In this document: positions 39,035-49,400 of the stretch, one piece after another
Numbering within the stretch: position 1 is the stretch's first letter
Layout of the letters: every line of letters begins with the position of its first letter
DNA from: Acephala macrosclerotiorum
Lineage: Eukaryota; Ascomycota; Leotiomycetes; Helotiales; Mollisiaceae
Length of the DNA: 64,000 nt
Direction: 5' to 3'
NCBI GenBank assembly: GCA_014904845.1
Contig: MU119204.1
Location: 372,001 to 436,000, forward strand
Notes under the pieces: generated by a model
Told to the model about the DNA's origin: nothing
The model's input: only the letters and a program-made list of their open reading frames with translations
The model's database searches: none
Translations under genes and position numbers: made by a program

Positions 39035-39482
39035 ACGATATAATGAGGGCACAATTAATAAATGATGGTATGAGGTGTAAAGCATATTGCATGCGGCGTG
39101 AAGGTTGACTTTAAGGATATGGTGCTTGTTATTAGTCACCTGCACTTTGAGCTACGAAGATTCCAGGATTTGCTTTACCTATGAGTACAGTTTTATAACG
39201 CGAAGAAGCACAGCATCCTCCCAAACTTCCATCGCACAAATCGCATAAGCCATTTCCGTTTCTGCTCTTGATTGCAAAGGGTTTAGCGCGGGGTAACGGC
39301 TCGGTGATGATCTACCCCACTTTGTGCATCTCACTCCGAGATAAGATTTCGTCCATTGAAAGGGATGCGACTCACCAAGTGCTCTTGTGACTCCTTCGCC
39401 TTCGTTTCCTTTGTGCTTTAAGCTCAATTTTCGCTCTTTGCCTCGATACCCTTCTGCGTATTCAATCCCGCTCATTGGAGTC
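39035..39482. other. intergenic between PCNA and pyridoxal kinase
   Basis: It contains the PCNA 3' UTR and a pyrimidine-rich leader running into the kinase start. No additional gene is seen. Confidence 0.6.
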
Positions 39483-40763
39483 ATGTCAGACTTCCCTGTA
39501 CCCGAGACTCGCGTGCTAGCAGTCGCCAGTCATGTAGGACACCAACTACAATTGCGAGGACCAGACTGACATTTTACTGAAGGTTGTCTACGGGTGAGTC
39601 TGCCACTCAACAAGCTCTCCCACCCCACCTCCAACATACGACTAAGCTCTACGAAGATATGTCGGGAACACGATGGCGACGTTCGTCATGCAATCACTTG
39701 GCTGTGAAGTCGCTGCTCTCAACACCGTTCAATTCAGTACGTCCTCCCACCTCCCACTAGTAGTACAACAGAGTTAAATACTGATAAGATATGCACAGGC
39801 AATCATCTAGGCTACGGCCAAGCAAAAGGCACGCGAGCCACTTCCCAAGAAATAACAGACCTCTACCAAGGCCTCAAAGACTCCTACCTCGACGATTTCC
39901 AAATGATGCTCTCAGGCTACCTTCCCGGCGCTGGATCCGTCGAAGCAGTAGGAGCAATCGCCCGCGATCTGAAATATAAGGCTACAATGAAACCGGGCAG
40001 CTTCTTCTGGGTGCTTGATCCGGTTATGGGTGATAATGGAAAGTTGTATGTCGCGGAGGATGTTGTGCCTGCGTACAAAGATCTGGTCAGAGATGCGGAT
40101 TTGATTCTGCCCAATCAGTTCGAGGCCGAGTATGCACTTTTCTCTGGTAGGAATATCTGAGAGCAAGAGCTAACAAGAGATAGGACATTGTCGGGGGTCA
40201 AGATTGTGGATATGGATACGTTAAAACAAGCTATCACGACCCTACACGAACAATACCGAATCCCACATATCACGATCACATCGATTGCCTTTCCGACACC
40301 AGGCGCCTCTCCTTCGTTGTCGGTGGTGGGGTCTACATTTAACTCTGGCTCTAAGCCAAGAATATTCGGGATCAAGATACCAGCTATCGATTGTTTCTTC
40401 AGCGGTACAGGAGATATGTTCGCAGCATTGATGCTTGTGCGGTTCCGAGAAGCAGTCAACAATGTACCAGGCTTGATGGAGACAGCAGCTTGGGTAAGCG
40501 ATGACAGCGTTCCCTCAACAGAATTACCACTTGCAAAAGCCACTGAGAAGGTACTGGCGAGTATGCACGAAGTTCTATCGAATACGAAAATCAAGAGAGA
40601 CGAAGAGCTCGAGAAGTACAACAAGCAGGCTAGAGGAAGAGATGCTTTGAGTGATGAGAAGAAGCTTCGGTTGGTGAAGTCGAAGGCGGCGGAGGTTAGA
40701 CTTGTGAGGAATTTGGGAGCGTTAAAAAATCCAGATGTTAAGTTTAGAGCGGAGATGGTATAG
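39483..40763 (+). CDS. BUD16: pyridoxal kinase
   Basis: Five exons, 39483..39533, 39583..39593, 39657..39736, 39799..40129 and 40184..40763, give 350 residues. The second exon is only 11 nt and is required to complete the conserved start SHVVYGYVGN. Other family landmarks are QFSNHLGYG, the substrate-loop region WVLDPVMGDNGKLYV, LPNQFEAE and the phosphate-binding, catalytic FSGTGDMFAALM. The enzyme phosphorylates pyridoxal, pyridoxine and pyridoxamine with ATP in the cytosol to supply pyridoxal phosphate; the yeast counterpart is Bud16. A Lys/Glu-rich linker near residues 270-320 is typical of the fungal members. It lies downstream of PCNA on the same strand with its own leader. Confidence 0.94.
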
Positions 40764-41304
40764 ACGGCAAGGCATATACGAGGCGGCATTTTCTTGTGCA
40801 TGGGCGACGAGGTAACAAAAAATGGCGTTGAGAGCCGGTAGAATACCACTAATTGATAGAAGATATGAAAGCATTTGGGTACTTATGGTATCCCAGATTG
40901 TCCCATGTATCTTGAGACATTGACAAACAATGCCTACTGTCAGGTTTTAGCAATTACTAGAACTATGCGGTCTTGGGTATTGCAATATGTCGATTTGCTC
41001 GTAGCCGTCGTATCTAAAGCCACTTCAGCGGGGTGTCTTTTTTTCAAAGTTAGAGATCTTTTCTGAACAATTTTCATCAATTTCCATTCGAATTGTCTGG
41101 AGGACGGGAGGGACATTGGAAGAGCACGTTGCATCAACGAAAACAGCAAGGAGTACTTTTTCTTCATTCATTATGATTCCCTTCCCACCCATAACTCCAT
41201 ATCATCTATGCCATTCCATCCCACCCTCTGTCCTATCAGAACTTCAGATCTTAACGAAATCGTCGACTTAGCCAGAGCAAGTAAGTTAAAATTCCATCAC
41301 CCTC
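40764..41304. other. convergent intergenic region
   Basis: This 541-bp gap lies between the 3' ends of the pyridoxal kinase (plus) and dUTPase (minus) genes. Nothing beyond presumptive 3' UTRs is seen. Confidence 0.6.
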
Positions 41305-41939
41305 CTAACCAGTGCTTCCAAAGCCCCCAGCACCCCTAACACTCTCCTCCAACTCCTGCACCTCCATCACCTCCGGCGTATAAATCCTCTCCAATACCAA
41401 CTGCGCAACACGATCCCCCTCCTTAACCTCAAAATCCTTCTCTCCATGGTTGAAGAGCAGAACCTTGACTTGGCCTCTGTAGTCTGCATCAATGACTCCT
41501 GCGCCAGTATCGATCATATGCTTAGATGCTAGACCGGAGCGGGGGGCGATACGTCCATCTTCAATTTACGTACACATTAGCTTCGATTCTGAATTGATTG
41601 GGAATATGGGGAAGGTGGGAAGGAAGGGGGAGACTAACAAGTGCCATCCGGAACCGCTATACTCAAATCTGTATCAACCAGCACCTTTCCCCTGGCAGGC
41701 ACAACCGTATCCTTACTAGCATAAATATCATAACCAGCCGCGAACGCGCTTCCTCGAGTCGGGAGTCTCGCCTTGTCGCTCAGCTTCTTGATCAAGAGAG
41801 GTGGTTGGGACGAGACTGTCGTGACGGCGGGGGTTTCGGTGGCCATGGTGGTTGCGATTGAAGGTGTAGTTGTAGGTGAGGTAGGATTAGGTTTCTGTCG
41901 TTTGGGGAGAGGTGAGTGTGGTGGTGAGGTTGCGGACAT
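41305..41939 (-). CDS. DUT1: deoxyuridine 5'-triphosphate nucleotidohydrolase (dUTPase)
   Basis: Two exons, 41939..41639 and 41558..41305, encode 184 residues. All five trimeric dUTPase motifs are present in order: [19 protein letters not shown], the catalytic [24 protein letters not shown] and the C-terminal arm [10 protein letters not shown]. The intron (donor GTTAGT) falls exactly before motif 2 and its position is fixed by the conserved GTYGRIAP. The enzyme hydrolyses dUTP to dUMP and pyrophosphate, keeping uracil out of DNA and feeding thymidylate synthesis. The first about 45 residues are Ser/Thr/Pro-rich and could be a targeting or disordered extension; a second ATG (METPAV-like context) lies downstream and could make a shorter form. 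MCB-like sites are close upstream. Confidence 0.96.
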
Positions 41940-41997
41940 TTCTTGCTAACGTTGGGGTTGAGGAGGGATGAGGGGGAAGGAAAGGTCGGTGTGGAAG

Positions 41998-42027
41998 ACG
42001 CGTTTTGGGCGACGCGAATGAACGCGA
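41998..42027 (-). promoter_or_regulatory. cluster of three MCB-like sites upstream of dUTPase
   Basis: The perfect MCB palindrome ACGCGT is at 41998-42003, followed by ACGCGA at 42012-42017 and 42022-42027, 60-90 bp upstream of the dUTPase ATG. The spacing and proximity match yeast MBF-controlled promoters of nucleotide-metabolism and replication genes. The same cluster type precedes PCNA 4 kb away. Function is inferred. Confidence 0.6.
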
Positions 42028-43245
42028 TTCAGGTTGCAGGGATCTTTAGCGACCTCCTTTTGGAGGAGTACTGGTGTCCTCAACGAGCTTCACAATTCAA
42101 GATCTCGAGTATATGTTCTCAGAATGTTCACTAAATTTTAGGACTTTTTAGTGGATTTGAAATCAGGCCTCGTTAAAACCTCTCCTCTATTGACGAGGGA
42201 CAGGACAAAAGAGTACCTACAAGAATTGATATATGCCCAAGTTTACTCCTACTCCGATCCGAAATGACCACAAGAACGATTCTCCTTTGGGTTCCGACAT
42301 TTTCCTACTCTTTAGCTTCCGCCGCCGCCGGGTTACTTCCGCTCCTGCCCTTCCGCTCCGCCCAGGTTCTCCTTTCATTGTCTGATGTGAACTGGAATAT
42401 CCTTCTCCCCTCCCCTCCCCTCCCCTCCCCTCCCCAATCTCCTGCTTCGTAACTTTCGTCATCCCTTATTTCCGTCTTTTGTGGTTCCGTCGTGTTCGTT
42501 GATGTTGAGTTTTCGTCGGTGTCCTTGAGGTGGAGATTTGTCGAGTTTTCCAGGCTGGAGATTCTGTTGCCTTGATGTGACGCTGGTAATATCTTGCTCG
42601 AGTTATGGATGTCGGCTTCTGGTTATCCTTGCGTGGCGGATCACTCTCGCGCATCCAGATCCCTTCTCTCGGGTTGAACTTACTTGATTGATAGGTGTAG
42701 CGAACGTGATCGCTGATATTATATTTTGAGGACCAGGATGTCTGATCTTCGGATTTGTCGTGTGTCGTGTCGGAGTTGTCGTTGCCACGGCATACCGTGT
42801 GGAGATGCTTGTGTTATAGTATAGCGTTTGTCGCTCTATGAGTGTCGTCGTTGGTGTCGCTAGTATTCTTGGTCGCTCCCCCTTTTTTCAGGCGAGCTCT
42901 GGAACTGACTTTCGACTAACCATATTAGCAGGGAATGTTTCGACGATTGGTTCTAAATTACCTACTCCTTTTCCAATATTGCGTTCCTTCATTGTTCCTT
43001 CCATGTCATGTATAGCTCTTTCCAAATATTGACTTTTGAGGTACGCTTCGTGCGTCACTGGCGCTGTGGTCTTCGTTTTCTTGGGACCGAGTCCCTTTAG
43101 AGGTTCCGTAAAATATTCTCGTCTCATGACTATAAGACCTGTGAGTCACAGGGTTCAAACCTTGGGCTTCTGGGTGTCACGCACCTTCGATCTTGACTGT
43201 GTTGTGCTGGCAAATGGTGCCGCCGTGAGTATGCCGATATAGACA
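42028..43245. other. region of uncertain coding potential
   Basis: The minus strand is A/C-rich and has several open stretches (42888-43127; about 42603-42893) with GTTAGT and GTAAGT donor-like signals, but I could not assemble them into a complete gene. The plus strand at 42406-42435 carries a TCCCC repeat. A B-box-like GGTTCAAACC at about 43152 is not part of a foldable tRNA. Confidence 0.35.
42406..42435 (+). repeat. TCCCC x6 tandem repeat
   Basis: Six perfect copies of TCCCC in a row. The minus strand reads as repeated GGGGA and could form a G-quadruplex. It lies about 470 bp upstream of the dUTPase start. Confidence 0.85.
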
Positions 43246-43611
43246 TTATTTGTTTTGGTCGATGTTTTCGATATGCTTCGTAGTTGTCTCCTTCCTTCCA
43301 ATTCGTTGTCTCTTTGATCGAGGAAGTTTCTTCTCTGCGGCCTTCTTTGCAGCAATTTGTTGTTTGTAATCCAGATAGTCCTCGCTGACCATGAACTCCA
43401 TGTGGCCCAGAGGTCCAGTTGGACTGCAGTGTTCTTCGTCGATGTCTGAGTTGTTGTTGGAACATCTTGATGAAGTGGTGATGTAGAACTTGTCGGAGAC
43501 TGATTGTTCGGGGTTCCTCTTCATTGAATTTTTGAGGAAAGAAAGCTTATTGAGGAGACCCAGGATGTCGATTGGGATTTCCCTTGCCTCCCTTTCCACT
43601 GGAGTTGCCAT
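43246..43611 (-). CDS. hypothetical small protein, 121 aa
   Basis: A single ATG-to-stop frame. The N-terminus (about 1-30) is predicted helical with Leu/Ile spacing (IPIDILGLLNKLSFLKN), and the C-terminus is Lys/Arg-rich (KKAAEKKLPRSKRQR), which could be a nuclear or RNA-binding tail. There are no donor dinucleotides in the last 120 bases, so it is probably a single-exon gene if real. No family is recognised. Residue use looks coding, but there is no independent support. Confidence 0.35.
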   Translation of the reverse strand: MATPVEREAREIPIDILGLLNKLSFLKNSMKRNPEQSVSDKFYITTSSRCSNNNSDIDEEHCSPTGPLGHMEFMVSEDYLDYKQQIAAKKAAEKKLPRSKRQRIGRKETTTKHIENIDQNK

Positions 43612-44207
43612 TTTAGAAATAATTTGATGCTTGATGCTGCTCGAATGAAGTCTAAGAGCACTAAGGCTGAGATCACTCCAGGATAGTCGATAATACAGAG
43701 TTTGAGTTCGGTGAGGGTGTGTGATCTGACTCTGATTTCGGCATGCAGAAGGAAAGAAATAATTCCAATAACTAAGAGTGTGTCGGAACTTATAAGATCA
43801 TAAAAGGGGCTAACAAGAAAGTAGAATAGAATGACCCAACATCAATGGGTTTGCAGTTCACAGCATCATCCCGTAGATCCCGCTCAGAATCCTGGGTTCG
43901 AGGCCATCGTGACTGAAAATATCCAAGGTCGAACGAACCTTCAACTACGTCTCTGAAACATACCTTTCGCCAGTTACTCGCATATGTTTTCCTCGTAAGT
44001 CTTAGAAAACTGGAAGTAAGGACGGACACCATAATTGACATGGCTAGCTATATCACAAAGATCTTCGTCCGCGAGACGACATTCTCCAAAAGTACGTAGG
44101 ACAATGCAAAACAAAACCGACATCGCGAGCATTGGTGCTGTAAGCATTCGCGGACCCACAGAGTCCACCGTCCACAATAGCAGCATTCTATCCATCTATT
44201 CTATATT
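43612..44207. other. intergenic region
   Basis: This 596-bp gap lies between the small hypothetical ORF start and the 3' end of the alpha/beta hydrolase. Nothing recognised. Confidence 0.5.
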
Positions 44208-45406
44208 CTATATACCCCAGGCTTCGCTCACCATGGCCACAACTTCGTCCGCGTTCGTGATAGGAAATTCGTGACCTCCGTCAATAGTCCTCCATTCTAC
44301 ATTCTCAGGGCCGATCACAGTCTCAGCGTCTTGGCGAAGCTCTTTTGCAATAATAACAGGATCCGTAGAACCTGCAATAATCAGAGCTTTATCGTTTCTC
44401 GTACCGAGCTTAACCCATGTCTCCTGCTTCTCTTCGATGCTGGAATGCTTGATCGAGCTTATGAAACTCTTGATGAATCCCTCATGGTGGTTGATCTGCC
44501 ATTCTACTACATCGGCGATCGTGACACCGGGCTTCGATGCGTTGAGTACCGCACTCTCGAATTTAGGGTCTCGGTTCCCTCTTAGTTCATCGCTAGTAGT
44601 TGGATTGTTTGGCTCGCCCGTCTTCGTCTTCACCATTGGTCGATACTTCTTCCCACCTCCCATTCGTCGCTTCACCAACCATTCGAGCACGCTCTCGGGG
44701 ATGATTCCAGAGTACATAACCCTGCTTGCCCAGTCGAAGTGGTGAGGCCGGATCAATCCTGCAGGTGCCAGAAGAACAACAGCTCTTACCATGTCTGGAA
44801 AACAACTGGCAAAGTCCGCTGCAATTCCACCTCCAAGTGAGTACCCTACAAGACTGAATCCGCTTGGCGTCCATGACAGTGGCGAAGATGTGATCGCAAG
44901 TAAAATCTCGGTAGCATAGAGACGAGAATCGAGGGGAAGGTCAATCATATCGCTGTAACCACGTCCCCAGAGATCAAAAAGCATGACACGACAACCTTTC
45001 TCCACAAAGCCATGGGCTATGCCACTCAACGAAATGCAGGGAGTGCTAATGCCGTGAATGAGGAGGACTTTCCGACCAGTCTCTGGTCCCCATTCATAGA
45101 CTCGGACCGTTCCGTACTATTCCAGTCAGCAATTGGATTTGCTTTCTGACCCGCGTGACATACAGGGCTGACAACATCCCTAGCACCAGGAAAATGGTCT
45201 GGGCTGTACGGTAAATCATCTTGTTGAGCTTTGGACAGCGTTGGAAGATGAGTGTCTCTCGGACTTCGGATGACTTTCTGTGGTGTGCATTGAAATGCAA
45301 TCTTTGCCAAGCCAACGATGGCTAACGTTGTTACCACTGAGGTGGCGAAAATGAGGCCTACATTGTGGGTAGGCTCTCCTAGAAGCCTTCCGAGTGTGGT
45401 TGACAT
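44208..45406 (-). CDS. alpha/beta hydrolase with N-terminal membrane anchor
   Basis: Two exons, 45406..45164 and 45116..44208, encode 383 residues. A hydrophobic segment at about 16-38 (GLIFATSVVTTLAIVGLAK) is likely a membrane anchor or signal. The alpha/beta-hydrolase core shows the oxyanion motif LLIHGIS, the nucleophile elbow GYSLGG (Ser174), Asp333 in GSTDPV and His363 in DGGHEF, so the Ser-Asp-His triad is complete. The junction joins VVSP to YGTVRVYEWGPE. The fold covers esterases, lipases and epoxide-type hydrolases; the substrate cannot be assigned. The ATG at 45406 is chosen because no ATG lies further upstream in frame. Confidence 0.88.
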
Positions 45407-46223
45407 GGCCAAGCAAAGCAATCTAGGTCTATGATGAATTCAAAAAGCAAACATGGTGCCGTGAAGATAAGAAGATCATATATGCCTGCTAAAGTGCGGA
45501 TGTAAAGACAGGAGAAATTTTTGGCTCATACCGCGGACAAAGAACAACGAGGGAGAGGGAGAGAGGATGAAAGTAATAGGAGAACCAGCAAAGGTACCTT
45601 CGCGCTCGGCTATCGCGGCCTCGGCTTCATTCGGATCATTACCCGGGTCACGTGAGAAGACTTCCTCTCGTGGATTCCATTCAACGTCCTCCCGTTCTCT
45701 GTTTTCTTTTTCGACTCGAAAATCCAACAGGCGATTGCCAGTCTCCTAGAACTTCTAGTCCTCGTCCTGTCAGGTTGAAGGGGTAATGTGACTGGGTGAC
45801 CCGATGGGCTCACTAGTCCGGAGACCATCCCTTGAAATGGAGAGGGGACAAATCATGCTCATATGCACCCGTTTCACTCACGAATTTTCCTTTGTTCGGC
45901 CTTATTCTGTTTAAATTCCCGAGGCTAGTCCATGCTCCCCAAAGATATCAATGCTCTTTCGTCAAACGGCCAAAGCATTTCCGGATTTCGACTAGGCAGG
46001 AGGGATCGGGTTTGCTCACCACAACGCCTTCACTCAACACTCACAGAATCTCACCCTCTCGTGGAGCCAGTGACTCCATTATATTTAACATCCCTGCAAT
46101 GTTGGTCTAATTCTTGTCTCAATTCAAAAGACAAACCGGAAAACTACCCCGCAATGCACATCCATCCTATGCTAGGTCATCCTCCACAGAACCAACCTCT
46201 TCTTGTTCCACGGTGCTTCCTCA
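45407..46223. other. intergenic region
   Basis: It contains the upstream region of the hydrolase and the 3' flank of the 2EXR pseudogene, both on the minus strand. No further gene is seen. Confidence 0.55.
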
Positions 46224-46958
46224 CTATGTACCAAGCTTCCAAGGTACTTCCATCATAGGATCACCACCATTTATCTCCTGATTGCTCTGAAACTTCGGAA
46301 TGCGCTCCTCTAGTACTCCATCCGCAACGAGTTCTTCTTCAAGGTTTTCTAGAGAAGTTTGCAACTCATCCCAGTGTCGAGCCTTCCGAAAAAATGGGTC
46401 CGGATAGATCTTCTCTGCCTCGAGATCGCGGAATCTTCTAAAACCACATCTTCTCATGTTGGCCGGATTTCGGTAGATTATGGTGATAACCTTCAGCATC
46501 ATGGCAGGTGTCTTGAGGATCTTCTTGAAAATTTCAGAATAGTCAGAGTCTGCAGAGGCTGGCTGTTCCTCCTCGATCTTGTATCGAGGTGGATCGAGAG
46601 CAAGATAGTACACTTCTGGAAATTTCTCAAAATTCAAGAGTTCCCCGAGTTCGATTTCTGGCGTATAGAGAGTATCGAGGTCGTTATTGAAGCGGCAGAA
46701 TAAGAGGCCCAGGAACGGTTTGTAGAGCGTCAGGCAGATGGCTCGGCTTTTTTGATTGACGTGGAGGAGGTCTGGGATCGAGCCTCTCTGATCTTTGCTG
46801 ACCGTGTTGTCGGGCTCAATCCATCGCAGGTGATCGCTGGCGTCGTGCCACGTTATGACCCTGGGCTGGAAACTGAGCCCCTAGATCATGAGACGAAGTT
46901 CCAAGGGGGGTCTGGAGAAAGGATGGAAGGTAATGTGAGGTCCAAGCGTCGCATACAT
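46224..46958 (-). pseudogene. 2EXR-domain protein gene broken by one nonsense codon
   Basis: From ATG 46958 the frame reads ITFHPFSRPPLELRLMI, stop (TAG at 46883-46881), then GLSFQPRVITWHD and on without interruption to a natural stop at 46226-46224, 244 codons in all. The family start is typically F-x-LP-x-ELR-x-xIW, so the TAG sits exactly where the conserved Trp (TGG) is expected: a single G-to-A change. Downstream family features are intact, including the LLHVNQKSRA block and a Tyr/Leu/Asp-Pro-rich segment. The 2EXR family is greatly expanded in leotiomycetes and has no known function. It is either a very young pseudogene, an assembly error or a read-through candidate. One conserved Leu is also replaced by Pro. 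Confidence 0.8.
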
Positions 46959-47210
46959 TTGACTTTCTTGCTGACAATGCAACGTGAAGAAAGAAGTAGT
47001 ACTTGCCATTGGACTCTGGTTGTCCGGAGATTAAAGTAGGATGTAGAAGCCGAAAGAATGATACATTTCGCATTGCAAAAAATGTAGGGAATTGCTACGA
47101 AAACTTCGATCTTCCCCCGCTTCTCAATATATCTTCCAATATGGGACATCGGTACAGAGACTGAAAAACAGCACGCCGGGCAATATTTCCACAATTGACC
47201 ACTCTTTCAA

Positions 47211-48850
47211 CTACGGAGACTTTTGTCTTTCAAACCAGACCCATTCGTCCTCCATTCCACCAATGTTGTCCACCGCAAACGACCGCACTGTCCCATCAAC
47301 ATCGACTCGAAACTGGGCTTTGCAAGTCTCCACCTCTTTCGTAGGGAACTCTTTCTTCTCAACGAAGAAGAACTCGCCAGAAACATGTTCGAGGTACATC
47401 ATGAACCTCCACGTTCGATCCATCAAGTCAACCTCGAGCTGATTGTCCTTCAGGTTGACGGTCATTTTGCCAAACCCAGGATGCTCGTATTCACCGGCGT
47501 ACTCTGGTAAAGGACGAGAGAGAGGTACCGGCGGCTCTGGCAAATTTGGGAAAAGCTCTTCCTTGGTACCGGGTTTGTACTTCTCCCATATCCTTTGAGC
47601 CTCCTTGTCCCAGTCAAACCTCTTCTCAACCGGGATATCAAGCAGCTCATCCACCAACGCCCAAGCAATACTATCAATTGCTTGATCCGCATAACTCTTG
47701 TTCCCAAATGCCACCAAACCCCATTTGAGTCGAGGAAGATACATCATTTGGCTCGCAAATCCGTCCACAGCACCACCATGGGATATGACGGTCTCTCCAT
47801 GGAAATTCTCAACCGACCATCCCAAAGCATACAGTGAGTGCGACATGAAAGGCCTTGGCAAGTCTTCCTCATCTGGCCTCTCGATTATTCTCGGTTTGAT
47901 AAGCTCTTTATGTCCTTTCTCCGAGAAGGGAGCTGATCTCTTGATCATACACTTCAAGAATTCAGCATAATCAAGCACATTGCTGATCATCTCTCCACAA
48001 CCGCTACCTTCAGGCTGTGCACCCCAGGGCATCTCAAACAACCTCCCCTCTTTTTCATCCCAATGGTAACACTTCGCGAAATCGTCTGTTCCTCGACGTT
48101 GTCGAAGGTCTTCTGGTCCGTAGTAAGTGGATCTCATCCCAAGAGGTTCCCAGATCTTCTCGCGGAAGAAATCACCAAGCCATTGTCCAGTGAGAGTCTC
48201 GATCATGTGGGCGACTACTACGTAGCCTACGTTACAGTAGTCCCATTGTATTCGAAGAGGATGAACGATAGGTATATGGCGGAGTTTTCGAGTTACGTCT
48301 CTGATTGTGTCTGGCTTCTTTGCGAAGATGCCGTAGCATGCATCATCACAGCTGATGACTGTCAACTCGGAACACTCGAAAGTTAAGGAACATGCTCAAC
48401 TTACTCAGGCAAGCCACTTCGATGAGATAGAAGATCTTCGATCGTGACGTCGGCGGTATATCTGCTGTCAGAGAGGACGAAGTCATCTCCAATCAGGCGT
48501 GACATCGGAGTCTCCCATTTAACATCTGGGAATTGCTCCTCATCATCTACCAGGAGAGAAGTAGCGGCAGCAGTGAAAGCCTTGGTCATGCTGGCGCAAT
48601 TGAAGAGTGTCTCTGGTCTGACTGGTTCTTCAGGTAGTCTGGCAAATCCATAACCCTATCCATTGTGAGTAAGAATTGCATTGAATTGACACGAAGTCCG
48701 TACCTTTGCATAAACATCATCATCTTGGATGACAGCAATCGACATTCCAGGAATATGCCATCGCTCAAGTTTCTCCTTGACGAATGCATCAAACTCTGGC
48801 GTAAATTTCGCATCACGCATGTATGCTTTCCCGTTGTTTGTAGTCGCCAT
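47211..48850 (-). CDS. beta-lactamase/transpeptidase-fold serine hydrolase
   Basis: Three exons, 48850..48704, 48655..48405 and 48351..47211, give 512 residues. The class C beta-lactamase (PF00144) catalytic set is complete: SMTK with Ser71 and Lys74, the YCN motif at 171-173 and an HGG triad replacing KTG (SHGGAVDGF). A C-terminal beta-rich lipocalin-like part (about 400-512) is typical of fungal members. These act as esterases, transesterases (LovD-like) or peptidases; some detoxify lactams. No signal peptide is seen, so it is probably cytosolic. Neighbours do not suggest a biosynthetic cluster. The start follows the conserved FDAFVKEKLERWHIPGMS block. Confidence 0.9.
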
Positions 48851-49400
48851 CGTGCTCGTAACCCCCGCTAAAAATTACAGGCTTGAAGAATTGAATCGCT
48901 CTACTCCTCAAAAATACCCCTACTCGTCTGTCTCCTCATTCATATATAAGGTCTCACTGAGCGTTGATGAAAAATGAGGTATATCGCTACACCGCTTGAT
49001 TGACCGAATGAGTCAATCTGCGTCGATTCTGCGAAGCCTGTATGGAGCGATGGAAAGCTCGCACTCTCCTGCGTTCCATAGGCAGACAAGATGTCAGATT
49101 TCGGTTTCGTTTACGTAGTGAGATGATGTTCTACATCCTGTGAGGTCCCCTGAACGATTTGCCAGCGGACGCTAAATCTTAAGCTTCAGGAGGTGGCTCG
49201 GTAGTTTGAGTGTTTTCCTAGTGAGGTATGCCGGGCTCATCGTGTCCGTGGAGAGTTGGCATCACATTGGCTGGTAGACGTCGTTGAAGTAAGCCGGAGT
49301 CATTCTGAAGCCATGCCTGTTGGTTTTCACGAACAACATTATGAAATCTGTCTAACACCTGCAACGAACAAACTAAGAGCAGCCAAATCTTTCGGTCCAG
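48851..49400. other. intergenic region
   Basis: This 550-bp gap lies upstream of the serine hydrolase and downstream of the sugar transporter, both on the minus strand. No other feature is recognised. Confidence 0.55.

Noticed and set aside
43090..43175. tRNA-like segment with GGTTCAAACC B-box and a CTCAT anticodon-like loop
   Set aside because: The T stem has only weak pairing, no A box and no acceptor stem can be matched around it.
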